64,000 nucleotides of DNA from Pseudoduganella danionis (GTDB lineage Bacteria; Pseudomonadota; Gammaproteobacteria; Burkholderiales; Burkholderiaceae_D): contig NZ_WNKW01000007.1 in assembly GCF_009720775.1 (NCBI RefSeq), positions 38,588 through 102,587 on the forward strand, read 5' to 3'. The notes under the pieces are model-generated. The model ran no database searches. It saw nothing but the letters and a program-made list of their open reading frames with translations, and was not told the origin of the DNA. The position numbers and the translations under genes were made by a program. Numbering within the stretch: the first letter of the stretch is position 1; the number at the start of each line of letters is the position of its first letter. Shown here piece after piece: positions 55,164 through 63,823 of the stretch.

Positions 55164-56309
55164 TTACTTCATCCACAGACGCAGCGAATCCCACGCACGG
55201 CCGAAGATGGAAGCCTGATCCACGGTTTCCAGTGCCACCACGGGCAGTTCCAGCAGCGGCTTGCCGTCGACCATCATCTTCAGCGTGCCGACGCGGCTGT
55301 TTTCGGCCAGCGGGGCCACTAGCGGATCTTTGCGTTCCAGCAGCGGTTTCATTTTGGCGGCCACGCCTTTTGGTACCGTCACCAGCACGTCGTTGGTGAA
55401 GCCTATCTTCACGCTGCTATGCGAACCCTTCCAGATTTCTGGCGTCGCAATGGCCTGACCCTTGGAGTACAGCTTGACCGTATCGAAGTTCTGGAAGCCC
55501 CAGTTCAGCAGCTTTTGGCTTTCCTGCGTACGCGACTGGTCGGACGAAGTACCCAGCACGACCGAAATCAGGCGGCGTTCGTTGGCGCCGTTGGGACGGT
55601 GGGCCGAAGCGATCATGCAGTAGCCGGCCGCTTCCGTGTGGCCCGTCTTCATGCCGTCCACGGTAGGATCGAGCCACAGCAGGCGGTTGCGGTTAGGCTG
55701 GGTGATCTTGTTGTAGGTGAAGCTTTTCACCGAATCGATCTTGTAGAACTCGGGGAAGTCCTGAATCACGCGCTTGGCCAGTACCGACAGATCCTGCGCG
55801 GTGGAATAGTTTTCCGGACTAGGCAGGCCGTGCGGATTGGCGAAGTGGGTATTGGTCAGGCCCATGCGCTGGGCTTCCTTGTTCATCAGCACCACGAAAG
55901 CGCTTTCATCGCCGGCGACGGCTTCGGCCAGTGCGACAGCCGCATCGTTACCGGATTGCACCATCAGGCCGTACAGCAGGTCGTTGATGCTGACCGGGGT
56001 GGCCGGATCGATGAACATCTTCGAGCTGGACGAATCCACTTTCCAGGCCTTGGTCGAGACGTTGACCATCTGCTTGAGGTCTATCTTCTTGTCGCGCAGC
56101 GCGCCGAAGGTGACATAGGCCGTCATGATCTTGGTCAGCGAGGCCGGTTCGATGCGGGCGTTAGGGTCTTGCGAAGCGATGATCTGGCCGCTGGTGGCGT
56201 CCAGCAGCAGCCACGAACGGGCGGCGATGGTCGGTGGCGGCAGGGTTTGCGCAACGGCGTTGGTCAGCATCAGGACACTGGTAGCGAGTGCCGCAATAAT
56301 TTTCTTCAT
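55164..56309 (-). CDS. dacA: D-alanyl-D-alanine carboxypeptidase (PBP5/6 type)
   Basis: The 381-residue DD-carboxypeptidase trims the terminal D-Ala of peptidoglycan stem peptides in the periplasm. It has a signal peptide (MKKIIAALATSVLMLTNAVAQ), the three active-site motifs SLTK, SGN (VQSGNDAAVAL) and KTG (DGMKTGHTEAAGY), the C-terminal beta domain and the amphipathic membrane-binding tail SIFGRAWDSLRLWMK. The exact paralogue (dacA or dacC) cannot be fixed from sequence alone. Confidence 0.95.
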   Translation of the reverse strand: MKKIIAALATSVLMLTNAVAQTLPPPTIAARSWLLLDATSGQIIASQDPNARIEPASLTKIMTAYVTFGALRDKKIDLKQMVNVSTKAWKVDSSSSKMFIDPATPVSINDLLYGLMVQSGNDAAVALAEAVAGDESAFVVLMNKEAQRMGLTNTHFANPHGLPSPENYSTAQDLSVLAKRVIQDFPEFYKIDSVKSFTYNKITQPNRNRLLWLDPTVDGMKTGHTEAAGYCMIASAHRPNGANERRLISVVLGTSSDQSRTQESQKLLNWGFQNFDTVKLYSKGQAIATPEIWKGSHSSVKIGFTNDVLVTVPKGVAAKMKPLLERKDPLVAPLAENSRVGTLKMMVDGKPLLELPVVALETVDQASIFGRAWDSLRLWMK

Positions 56310-56336
56310 GGATGTCGGTCAGCTTATACGGTTAAA

Positions 56337-56364
56337 GGCGCCTACCCGCAGCGGGTAGTGCGCC
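56337..56364 (-). terminator. Hairpin between hydrolase and dacA
   Basis: A 12-bp stem (GGCGC + CTACCCG pairing with CGGGTAG + GCGCC, one bulged base) with a CAG loop, followed on the minus strand by TTTAACC. It would end the lipid-transport/hydrolase transcript before dacA, though the U-tract is short. Confidence 0.5.
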
Positions 56365-56393
56365 GGTCAGACGGGAGCAGGAATTATAGAGCT

Positions 56394-57059
56394 TCAATCG
56401 GCGCTTGCGGCGTCCGTTTCAGCTGCGTCTGGCAGATTCGGGCGGTGCCACAGTTGCGTGACCCAGCTCTTGATGTGCTGGAGCTTGCGGTGGAAGAAGT
56501 GGTCGGCACCGGGAATCACGATCACGGGGATGTCCTGCGGGCGCAGCCAGTCCAGCACATCGATCAGCGGAATGGTGTCATCGTTTTCGCCGTGGATCAG
56601 GATGGTGTCGGCTGGCACGCTGGCCATTTCCCATTTGCCCGCTGCGCTGCCCACCAGTACCAGCCGCTCGGCCGGCGTGCCTTGCGCCGCCAGCTGGTGG
56701 GCCAGATGCGATTGCACGAAAGTGCCGAAGGAGAAGCCGGACAGGGCCACCGGCAGGCCAGGATAGCGCTCGGTCATCCATTTATGCAGGATGGCCATGT
56801 CCTCCATCTCGCCTTTGCCGTGGTCGTGCACGCCTTCGGAAGCGCCCACGCCGCGGAAGTTGATGCGTGCCGCCACATAGCCCAGATTGACAAAGGTGCG
56901 CGCCAGCGTGACGGCCACTTTATTGTCCATGGTGCCGCCATACAGCGGGTGCGGGTGGGCCACCAGCGCGATGCCGCGCGGCGTGTCTTTCGGGAAGTCC
57001 AGTATGCCTTCCATCTGGCCGGCGCCGCCGGTCAGGGTAAATTTTTCGATCTTGATCAT
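56394..57059 (-). CDS. Alpha/beta hydrolase
   Basis: A 221-residue cytosolic hydrolase of the short YfhR/DUF-type group: oxyanion region HPHPLYGGTMDNKV, nucleophile elbow GFSFGTF (Ser near 109), catalytic Asp in GENDDTIP and His in GADHFFHRKL. Substrate unknown. It starts 6 bp after the 2Fe-2S protein gene, so the two are probably co-transcribed. Confidence 0.9.
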   Translation of the reverse strand: MIKIEKFTLTGGAGQMEGILDFPKDTPRGIALVAHPHPLYGGTMDNKVAVTLARTFVNLGYVAARINFRGVGASEGVHDHGKGEMEDMAILHKWMTERYPGLPVALSGFSFGTFVQSHLAHQLAAQGTPAERLVLVGSAAGKWEMASVPADTILIHGENDDTIPLIDVLDWLRPQDIPVIVIPGADHFFHRKLQHIKSWVTQLWHRPNLPDAAETDAASAD

Positions 57060-57065
57060 GGGTGT

Positions 57066-57383
57066 TTACAGTTTGAGACGCTCGACAACTTTGCCTTGTA
57101 CCAGATGGCTGTCGATGATTTCATCGATATCGCTGTTATCGACATAGGTGTACCAGGTGCCTTCGGGGTAGACCACCAGCACCGGGCCCTGTTCGCAGCG
57201 GTCCAGGCAACCGGCCTGATTGATGCGCACCTTGCCGGCGCCGTTCAGGTTGAGTTCCTTGCAGCGCTGTTTGGCGTGCTTCTGGGCCGCCGCCGCGCCG
57301 TGTTCGCCGCAACTGGCGCGGCCATCGTCGCGCTGGTTCATGCAGAAGAACACATGGTGTTTGAAGTACGGAGTGTCGCTCAT
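57066..57383 (-). CDS. Thioredoxin-like 2Fe-2S ferredoxin
   Basis: A 105-residue protein starting HHVFFCMNQRDDGRASCGEHG, with a second Cys group in NQAGCLDRCEQGPVLVVYPEG. The four Cys spacing is that of thioredoxin-fold [2Fe-2S] ferredoxins (Shethna/NuoE-like), which carry electrons in the cytosol; partner unknown. It overlaps nothing but is 6 bp from the hydrolase gene and 32 bp after the VanZ-family gene. Confidence 0.9.
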   Translation of the reverse strand: MSDTPYFKHHVFFCMNQRDDGRASCGEHGAAAAQKHAKQRCKELNLNGAGKVRINQAGCLDRCEQGPVLVVYPEGTWYTYVDNSDIDEIIDSHLVQGKVVERLKL

Positions 57384-57415
57384 GGCGGTATCGGATCCGG
57401 AAAACTAAGGTGGCG

Positions 57416-58549
57416 CTATGATACCTCAGGGGCCGCCCGACGGTGCACGGGCAGCCACAGGAACCACAGCGCGGCCAGTGGCCACAGCAGGGTGAGGAAC
57501 TGGGCCGCACCATTAAAGTTGAGGAATTTGCCCTGCACCCAGGATTGCAGGGTGACCACGAAATACGGGTTGGACGGCGTGGTGTTGATGATCACCAGAC
57601 TCAATAGCAGGGTGGTCAGGGCCAGCCGGCGCTGTGCCAGATGGGGGGCAAACGCCAGGCCGGCCAGCATGATGGTGCCGATCAGAAAGCCGCCTTCGGC
57701 GCCGGGCGTGACCCAGACAAACGCGTTTTCGGGCGAGAACAGCAGCGCCGTGGCCAGCGCCTTGACGATCACGGCGCTGGCGATCAGGCCGCCTACAAGC
57801 AGGCCGCGCGGGGCCGGTTTGCGCAGCAGGCATAGCAGTGTGAGCGCGGCGCCTACCATGCCGCAGGCCGTGATGATGGTTTCCGACAGCCAGTACTGTT
57901 CCACCGTCAGCACGCTGTCGGGGCGCAGATACTGGGCCAGATCGATGTCGGTATCGAGCAGTTGCGACAGCCATTCCGACAGGATGGGCAGCAACTGGCC
58001 CAGCCCGAACAGAAAACTTTGCGGATAGATCTGCGCCAGCGGCCACAGGGCCAGCAGCACCAGCCCGTGGCTGGCATGGGGCGCGAACCAGCTTTTGCGC
58101 AGGCGCTGTAGCTCGCTCTGGTCGAGCAGGCGGCGCACGGTCAGCACACCGACGACGGCGCCCAGCATGCAGCCCACGCTATTGGTATAGAAATCCAGAT
58201 TCGATGAGACCCGGCTGGGCAGATAGGTCTGCACGCCTTCCATCAGGCCGGACAGCAGCAGCCCGCTGGCGCTGGCCAGCAGCAGGGCCAGCCAGCCCTG
58301 CAGGCGCGGGTAGAGCGCATACACGATCAGGGTACCGAGCGGCATGTAGCCAACCACGTTGATGATGGCATCGAACTTGGTCCAGTAGCGCGGCATGTCC
58401 GTGTGTTCGAGGAAGATCAGCGGCGACAGGCCCTGATTGTGCCAGCCCGTGAACGGGAACCAGCTGGCGTAGACGATCAGTAGCACGTAGACCAGGAGCG
58501 CGCCGCGGGTGAACGGCGAGGTCTTGCTGACGGGGCTGTGCTGTTCCAC
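57416..58549 (-). CDS. VanZ-family multi-spanning membrane protein
   Basis: A 377-residue inner membrane protein with about ten helices. The first 150 residues have the VanZ pattern (YVLLIVYASWFPFTGW, KFDAIINVVGYMPLGTL, MEGVQTYLPSRVSSNLDFYTNSVGCMLGA). VanZ proteins are linked to teicoplanin resistance in Gram-positives; the role in Proteobacteria is unknown. GTG 58549 is chosen because earlier starts lie inside the preceding lipoprotein gene, which ends 16 bp upstream. It is in line with the lipid-transport operon. Confidence 0.87.
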   Translation of the reverse strand: MEQHSPVSKTSPFTRGALLVYVLLIVYASWFPFTGWHNQGLSPLIFLEHTDMPRYWTKFDAIINVVGYMPLGTLIVYALYPRLQGWLALLLASASGLLLSGLMEGVQTYLPSRVSSNLDFYTNSVGCMLGAVVGVLTVRRLLDQSELQRLRKSWFAPHASHGLVLLALWPLAQIYPQSFLFGLGQLLPILSEWLSQLLDTDIDLAQYLRPDSVLTVEQYWLSETIITACGMVGAALTLLCLLRKPAPRGLLVGGLIASAVIVKALATALLFSPENAFVWVTPGAEGGFLIGTIMLAGLAFAPHLAQRRLALTTLLLSLVIINTTPSNPYFVVTLQSWVQGKFLNFNGAAQFLTLLWPLAALWFLWLPVHRRAAPEVS

Positions 58550-58565
58550 GCGGCGACCCCGGGCC

Positions 58566-59162
58566 TTACGGTTGCGGCACGCTGGCCAGCCAGACCAGCA
58601 GATCGGCGGCCAGCGCGTCGCTGGCTTCGGCCAGTGCCTGAGCGCCGCCGGCGGCATCCGGCGTAGGCGCGGCCACGCTGCGCTGGAAGGTACGCTGGTC
58701 GAGCAGACGGTGATTGCGGAACAGCGAGGCGCGCACGTTGAGGATGCCCTGGCTGCTCTTGGCCGTGTCGAAGCTCTGGGTGAACTCGTTGACTTCCATG
58801 CGCAGCACGGTAGGGCTGGTGATGGCGTCGGTGGTGGACAGCACTTTTACGCCTGCCTGGGCGAAATTGGCACGCAGGCGCTGGCCCAGTAGCTGAAACG
58901 GCGTCGCGGCCCACTGGTTGTAGGCATACGGGCGAGCCTGACGTGCATCGGCATACAGCAGGCGGTACTGCATATGTTCCGTATCGAGCGCCGTCGGGCC
59001 GGTAATGTCGGCCACGATCAGGGTGCCGATCTGGCTGCTGGTGCTGGGTGCCGGCAGCGGACCGAAGTCATAGCGTGCCGTGGCCGGCGGCGTGCTGGCA
59101 CAGCCGCCCAGCAGCAGGGCGCAGGTGGCAAGGGCAAACAGGTGGCGGAGCTGGACTGTCAT
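58566..59162 (-). CDS. ABC-type transport auxiliary lipoprotein (PqiC/MlaX-like)
   Basis: The 198-residue lipoprotein has the signal and lipobox LFALATCALLLGGC, then the YmbA/PqiC-type fold (YDFGPLPAP near the N-terminus, VEVNEFTQSFD-like centre). In PqiABC and related systems such proteins sit in the outer membrane and join the MCE tunnel. It follows the MCE gene by 11 bp, supporting a complete four-part lipid transporter. Confidence 0.88.
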   Translation of the reverse strand: MTVQLRHLFALATCALLLGGCASTPPATARYDFGPLPAPSTSSQIGTLIVADITGPTALDTEHMQYRLLYADARQARPYAYNQWAATPFQLLGQRLRANFAQAGVKVLSTTDAITSPTVLRMEVNEFTQSFDTAKSSQGILNVRASLFRNHRLLDQRTFQRSVAAPTPDAAGGAQALAEASDALAADLLVWLASVPQP

Positions 59163-59173
59163 CGCGGTCTTCC

Positions 59174-60115
59174 TTATTTGGCACTGGCAGAGAAGCCGGC
59201 TTCACCGGGGCCGGGCGGGGTGCCGGGCGCGCCGAAGATCAGGCTTTGCGGGCGGTCGTTAATCTTGTTCATGGTCTTGCGCAGCGCACGCATGGAAGCG
59301 CGCGTGTCGTCCGACAGCGAATTTACCTGCGGTAGCGTATCGAGTTCCAGTCCGCCGGCCACCGCTTCTACCGAACCGGCGATGCGTTCGGTGCTATCGG
59401 TCAGGCGGGCGATGGGGCCATTCGGTGCCTGCAGTTGCTGCACCATCTGGTCGGCATCGCCAGCCAGCCGGTGGAAGCTTTTCAGCGTTTGCTGGGTCTG
59501 TTCCGCCAGCTGTGGCAGGCGTTCCAGCGTCGGCTGCAGCTGTTCCGGCAGGGCGCGATAGGCTTGCGCGGTGGCGCTGATTTCGCTGAAGGTGTTGAGG
59601 ATGGCGCGCTGATTCTGCTCGCTGAGCAGATGGTTCAGGCGCTGGGTGGCGATTTCGGTCTGGTCGAGGATGGCCTTGCCGCGTTTTTCCAGCACATCGA
59701 ACAGGCCGGGGCGCAGCGGCACGCGGGCCGGCGTATCGGCATTGGTGGCCAGCCGCGGCGAGCCCACGCTGTCGTCATCGAGCTGGATGAAAGCGATGCC
59801 CGTCACGCCCTGATAGCCTAGTGTGGCGAAGGTGGTGCTGGTGATAGGCGCATCCTTGTTGATGTTGAGCGTGACGAGTATCTGGCCCGTGACATTCGGA
59901 TCGAAGGTGATGCTGGCGACCTTGCCCACCTGCAGACCGCGGTAGCGCACCGGGGCTTGCGGATTCAGGCCCGGTATCGGGCGGGTGGTGGCCAGCACAT
60001 AGGGCGCGCGCTCGACGCGGTCGCGGTTGAACCAGAGGCCGAACAGGATGGCTGCAATCAGCAGCGTAATCGTGAAGAAGCCGGTAGTGAGGGCATGGGA
60101 TCGGTTTTCCATCAT
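59174..60115 (-). CDS. MCE-domain (MlaD-like) lipid transport protein
   Basis: A 313-residue periplasmic protein with one N-terminal membrane helix (LTTGFFTITLLIAAILFGLWF), an MCE domain (about 37-115, PVRYRGLQVGKVASI, GYQGVTGIAFIQL) and a 170-residue helical tail, longer than E. coli MlaD (183 residues in all), that may form a coiled tunnel. It overlaps the ATPase stop by four bases and would bind lipids between the permease and the lipoprotein. Confidence 0.92.
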   Translation of the reverse strand: MMENRSHALTTGFFTITLLIAAILFGLWFNRDRVERAPYVLATTRPIPGLNPQAPVRYRGLQVGKVASITFDPNVTGQILVTLNINKDAPITSTTFATLGYQGVTGIAFIQLDDDSVGSPRLATNADTPARVPLRPGLFDVLEKRGKAILDQTEIATQRLNHLLSEQNQRAILNTFSEISATAQAYRALPEQLQPTLERLPQLAEQTQQTLKSFHRLAGDADQMVQQLQAPNGPIARLTDSTERIAGSVEAVAGGLELDTLPQVNSLSDDTRASMRALRKTMNKINDRPQSLIFGAPGTPPGPGEAGFSASAK

Positions 60116-60972
60116 TGCTCCTGAGGTTTTTTCTCGTTCAGTGCTTCCAGTGCGCGGCGGCCGCGATCTCCGAGGAAGAATTCATGAACGAAGGGGTGAT
60201 CGACCTGTAGCACTTCCTCGAGGGTGCCGAGGGCAATCACATGTTTTTCCGCCAGCACGGCAATGCGGGTGGAGAGGGCGAACAGGGTATCGAGATCGTG
60301 CGTCACCATCACGACGGTGAGGCCGAGTTCGCGGTGCAGCGATTTAATCAGGCTCACAAAGGCTTCCGACAGGTCGGGGTCCAGACCGGCGGTAGGTTCG
60401 TCGAGGAATAGCAGCTTGGGTTCCAGCGCGAGTGCACGCGCCAGCGCGACCCGCTTGACCATGCCGCCGGACAGGTCGGACGGCATCTTGTTGGCATGCT
60501 CGGGGCCCAAGCCCACCATATTCATCTTCAGCAGCACTGCATCAACGATCAGGTCTTCGGGCAGGGCATGCAGCTCGCGCATGGGCTGGGCGATGTTTTC
60601 CAGCACCGTCAGGGCCGAGTATAGCGCGCCTTGCTGGAACAACATGCCCCAGTGGTTGCGCAACTTTTGCAACTGGCCAGCGTCAATTTCGCTGATGTCT
60701 TCGCCAAATACCCGCACGCAGCCGCGCGCTGGCGTTTCCAGCCCCAGCATCTGGCGCAGCAGTGTGGTCTTGCCGGTACCGGAACCACCCACGATGGAGA
60801 GGATTTCGCCCTGCCGAATTTCCAGATTCAGATCCTGATGCACCACGGTGCGACCGTACTTGGTCCACAGTCCGGTGATTTCCACGATAGGCACGCTGCC
60901 GTCCAGCGTCAGTTCGCCATCGCCGCGGCTACCGCCGCAACTGCGTTCGGGGACCAGTGCCGGATTTGCCAT
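60112..60972 (-). CDS. MlaF-like ATP-binding protein
   Basis: A 286-residue ABC ATPase: Walker A GGSGTGKTT, signature LSGGMVKRVALARAL, Walker B LLFLDEPTAGLDP, H-switch VMVTHDLD. The C-terminal extension EFFLGDRGRRALEALN is typical of MlaF, where it contacts the partner protomer. It has an N-terminal extension of about 25 residues before the usual domain start. Overlaps the permease stop by one base (TGATG or similar) and the MCE gene start by four. Confidence 0.93.
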   Translation of the reverse strand: MANPALVPERSCGGSRGDGELTLDGSVPIVEITGLWTKYGRTVVHQDLNLEIRQGEILSIVGGSGTGKTTLLRQMLGLETPARGCVRVFGEDISEIDAGQLQKLRNHWGMLFQQGALYSALTVLENIAQPMRELHALPEDLIVDAVLLKMNMVGLGPEHANKMPSDLSGGMVKRVALARALALEPKLLFLDEPTAGLDPDLSEAFVSLIKSLHRELGLTVVMVTHDLDTLFALSTRIAVLAEKHVIALGTLEEVLQVDHPFVHEFFLGDRGRRALEALNEKKPQEQ

Positions 60973-62102
60973 CAGAAGAACCCCACACCGCTAAACACGA
61001 TGGCGAATACGGCATCGGCCAGTATCACCACGGTAATCGCCGTCACCACCGAGGTGGTGGTGCCGTGCCCCAGACTCTCGGTATTCGGTTTGATGCGTAG
61101 ACCGAAGTGGCAGGACACCAGCGCGATCAGCATGCCGAAGACGGTACCTTTGCCCAGACCTATCATGTAGTTCGCCAGCGGCACGGCATCGGGCAGCTTG
61201 GTGATGAAGTATTCGGGCGACAGATTCAGTTCCACCCGCGCCGATACCATGCCGCCTATGAGTGCCATGGTATCGGTCCAGATCACCAGCAAGGGCATGG
61301 AAACCGCCAGTGCCAGCACTTTCGGCAGCACCAGCCGGAAGCCGTGCGAAATGCCCATCACCAGCATGGCGTCCAGTTCTTCCGTCACGCGCATTACACC
61401 CAGTTGCGCGGTAATCGAAGAGCCGGAGCGGCCTGCTACCAGAATCGCGGCCAGCAGCGGCCCCAGTTCGCGGATCACGCTCATGCCGAGCAGGTTGACC
61501 AGATAGATGTCGCCGCCAAAGGCGCGTAGCTGTTGGGCGGACAGGTAGGACAGTACCACCCCGATCAGGAATCCCACCAGCGCAGTAATGCCGAGTGCCT
61601 GAAAACCAGCATGGAAAATATTTGCGGAGATTTCCTTCCATGGCCCTTTCATGGGCGCACGGACAAAGCGTCCGGCGTCGATCACCACTTGCCCGACCAG
61701 CCGCATAAAGCTGATCAGGTGGATGACGAACTCCATCATCATGAAGCCCAGCTTCATGATCCATGTCAGTCGTTGCGGACGGGTGGCGGGTAGTTCCAGC
61801 TTGCCGGTGGCTTCCAGCCGGGTGAAGAACTCTTCCTGTGCGGGAGCTAGCTGCAACTGGGCGGGGCGGGTCTTGCCCCAGGCGTTCCAGAATAGCTGGG
61901 CGCCGATGTGGTCCATGCTCTCGATGGCGCGCAGATCCCACTGCGGGCTTTTGTCTTTGAGTGCGAGCAGTTGCTGCTTGATGGTGGCCATGGCCTTGCC
62001 CTGCGCCAGAGCGTGCACTTGCCACGTACCGCCCGCCGTGACCGTGGGGTCGGCGGCAGTCGCTTGTGAGAGTGTCAGGATAGGCTCTTTAGCAATGGGC
62101 AT
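60972..62102 (-). CDS. MlaE-like permease with N-terminal STAS-like domain
   Basis: A 376-residue inner membrane permease. The first 110 residues are soluble and STAS-like (KDKSPQWDLRAIESMDHIGAQLFWNAWG), the remainder is the MlaE fold with the conserved coupling segment RELGPLLAAILVAGRSGSSITAQLGVMRVTEELDAM and about five helices. The STAS fusion replaces the separate MlaB subunit, as in several betaproteobacterial systems. It is the first gene of the operon permease-ATPase-MCE-lipoprotein. Confidence 0.93.
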   Translation of the reverse strand: MPIAKEPILTLSQATAADPTVTAGGTWQVHALAQGKAMATIKQQLLALKDKSPQWDLRAIESMDHIGAQLFWNAWGKTRPAQLQLAPAQEEFFTRLEATGKLELPATRPQRLTWIMKLGFMMMEFVIHLISFMRLVGQVVIDAGRFVRAPMKGPWKEISANIFHAGFQALGITALVGFLIGVVLSYLSAQQLRAFGGDIYLVNLLGMSVIRELGPLLAAILVAGRSGSSITAQLGVMRVTEELDAMLVMGISHGFRLVLPKVLALAVSMPLLVIWTDTMALIGGMVSARVELNLSPEYFITKLPDAVPLANYMIGLGKGTVFGMLIALVSCHFGLRIKPNTESLGHGTTTSVVTAITVVILADAVFAIVFSGVGFF

Positions 62103-62168
62103 GGTGTCAGTTTAAGGGACTTTCGCCTTGACCGCTACCTATCCATGCTCGGCGTTGCAGGACAGTAC

Positions 62169-63668
62169 CTAGGCGGCCAGATGGCGCGCCTGGCGTGATG
62201 GTGCCGCGGTTTCGGCTCCAGCAGCGCCCCCTTTGAGGCGCGAGCCGGATTCGTTACGGCCCGCATAGTCGCTGGCCAGCAGGGCATCGGCCTCGGTTTT
62301 AGCCATGCCGCGCGTCTGCAGCCAGCGCGATACCATGGCGGCCAGACGGTCGAGCGCAATCCGGTGGGTGGCGTCGGTATTCGCGTACAGCCAGTCCGAG
62401 AAGGCCATGAACTGGCCGAAAGCATCGTCGCCCAGCAGCACCGGCAGGGTGTTGCCGAAGCGGCCGGAGTTGGCCACCAGATCCCAGTAGCGCGCGAAAC
62501 GCACCAGCCGCTGCATGGTGGCGAAGTCGATATCGCGGTTGGCCAGGATGGTGTAGGGCGCGTACGGCTCGAAGGTCAGCCCATATTCCTGCGTGTGGCG
62601 GATGATGGGGGTGCCGCGCAGGCGTTTCAGGATGCCGAACTGGATTTCGTGGGGATTCAGTGCCCACAGCTTATTAAAGCCTTCGGCAAAGCTGGCGACG
62701 GTTTCACCGGGCAGACCGGCAATCAGGTCCACGTGCATGTGCGCATGGGAGTGCTGCGTCAGCCAGCGGATATTGTCGGCAGCCTTCTGGTTATCCTGTT
62801 TGCGGCTCACCAGCGTTTGCACGGCAGGGTTAAAGCTCTGGATGCCGATTTCGAACTGCAGGGCGCCAGCAGGGAATTTGCTGATGCCCTCTTTTAGTGT
62901 ATCGGGCAGGTGATCGGGTACCAGCTCGAAGTGGGCGTACACGGGATCGTCCGGGTGCGCTTCCAGCTTATCGAGGAAGAACTGCATGATCTTCAGGCTG
63001 GTCTTGATATTCAGATTGAAGGTGCGGTCAACGAATTTGAACAGCCGCGCGCCGCGTGCATGGAGTGACTCCATCTCGGCGAGAAAATCATCGAGCGGGA
63101 ACGGCCATGCCGTCTTGTCCAGCGCGGACAGGCAGAACTCGCACTTGAACGGACAGCCACGCGAGGCTTCTACATAGATGGTGCGGTTCTTGATGTCGCT
63201 GTCGCTATATAGAGAGTAGGGCAGCTTGATCTGGTCCATATGTGGCTGCACGCCAGCATGGATCTTCATCAGTGGCTTGGGACCGTGCAGGATCTCGCCG
63301 CACAGCTTGGGGAAGGTCACATCGCCCCAACCGGTAATCACATAGTCCGCCAGCTTGACGATCTCTTGCTCGTTCGATTCATGCGAAACTTCCGGTCCGC
63401 CGAGTACCACCACCACGTCCGGCGCTACCCGCTTCAGCATGGCGACCACGCGGGCTGTCTCTTCCACGTTCCATATATAGATGCCGAAGCCGACGATGCG
63501 CGGCGCATGCGCCAATATGCGTTCGACGATCTCGGTGGTCTTGGCGCCAATGACGAATTCCTGCAGCTTGGTCTGCTCCTGCAGTTCGCCCATATTGGCG
63601 AGCAGGTAACGCAATCCCAGCGATGCGTGGGTATAGCGAGCATTTAGAGTGGTGAGCAGGATAGTCAT
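62169..63668 (-). CDS. B12-binding-domain radical SAM protein
   Basis: A 499-residue enzyme with an N-terminal cobalamin-binding-like Rossmann domain (LNARYTHASLGLRYLLANM, VVLGGPEVS), a radical SAM domain with cluster motif CPFKCEFC (near 174), and a C-terminal DUF4080-like region (NRDIDFATMQRLVRFARYWD). The order matches the B12-binding radical SAM/DUF4080 family, whose substrates are unknown. It is the last gene before the rRNA promoters and has a 66-bp gap to the lipid transport operon. Confidence 0.92.
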   Translation of the reverse strand: MTILLTTLNARYTHASLGLRYLLANMGELQEQTKLQEFVIGAKTTEIVERILAHAPRIVGFGIYIWNVEETARVVAMLKRVAPDVVVVLGGPEVSHESNEQEIVKLADYVITGWGDVTFPKLCGEILHGPKPLMKIHAGVQPHMDQIKLPYSLYSDSDIKNRTIYVEASRGCPFKCEFCLSALDKTAWPFPLDDFLAEMESLHARGARLFKFVDRTFNLNIKTSLKIMQFFLDKLEAHPDDPVYAHFELVPDHLPDTLKEGISKFPAGALQFEIGIQSFNPAVQTLVSRKQDNQKAADNIRWLTQHSHAHMHVDLIAGLPGETVASFAEGFNKLWALNPHEIQFGILKRLRGTPIIRHTQEYGLTFEPYAPYTILANRDIDFATMQRLVRFARYWDLVANSGRFGNTLPVLLGDDAFGQFMAFSDWLYANTDATHRIALDRLAAMVSRWLQTRGMAKTEADALLASDYAGRNESGSRLKGGAAGAETAAPSRQARHLAA

Positions 63669-63707
63669 GGTGCGGCAAAGTAAACGGGCAAAGGCGGTAT
63701 TTTACTC

Positions 63708-63736
63708 TTGTCAGGCGAGGGTTCCCTTGCTATAGT
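63708..63736 (+). promoter_or_regulatory. rRNA operon promoter P1
   Basis: TTGTCA and TATAGT separated by exactly 17 bp, followed by a very GC-rich discriminator (TCGCCCCCTC), which is typical for stringently controlled rRNA promoters. Confidence 0.7.
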
Positions 63737-63794
63737 TCGCCCCCTCGCAAAACACGGCGCTCAGCGCTGAGTTAAGAGAGTTGAAAAGTAAGAC

Positions 63795-63823
63795 TTGACG
63801 GAATGTTTGAAACGCCTCATAAT
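63795..63823 (+). promoter_or_regulatory. rRNA operon promoter P2
   Basis: TTGACG and CATAAT with a 17-bp spacer, 87 bp downstream of P1, in the tandem order usual for rRNA operons. Confidence 0.7.

Noticed and set aside
55419..58028. 869-codon plus-strand frame spanning several minus-strand genes
   Set aside because: It runs across dacA, the hydrolase, the ferredoxin and VanZ genes, all clearly real on the minus strand.
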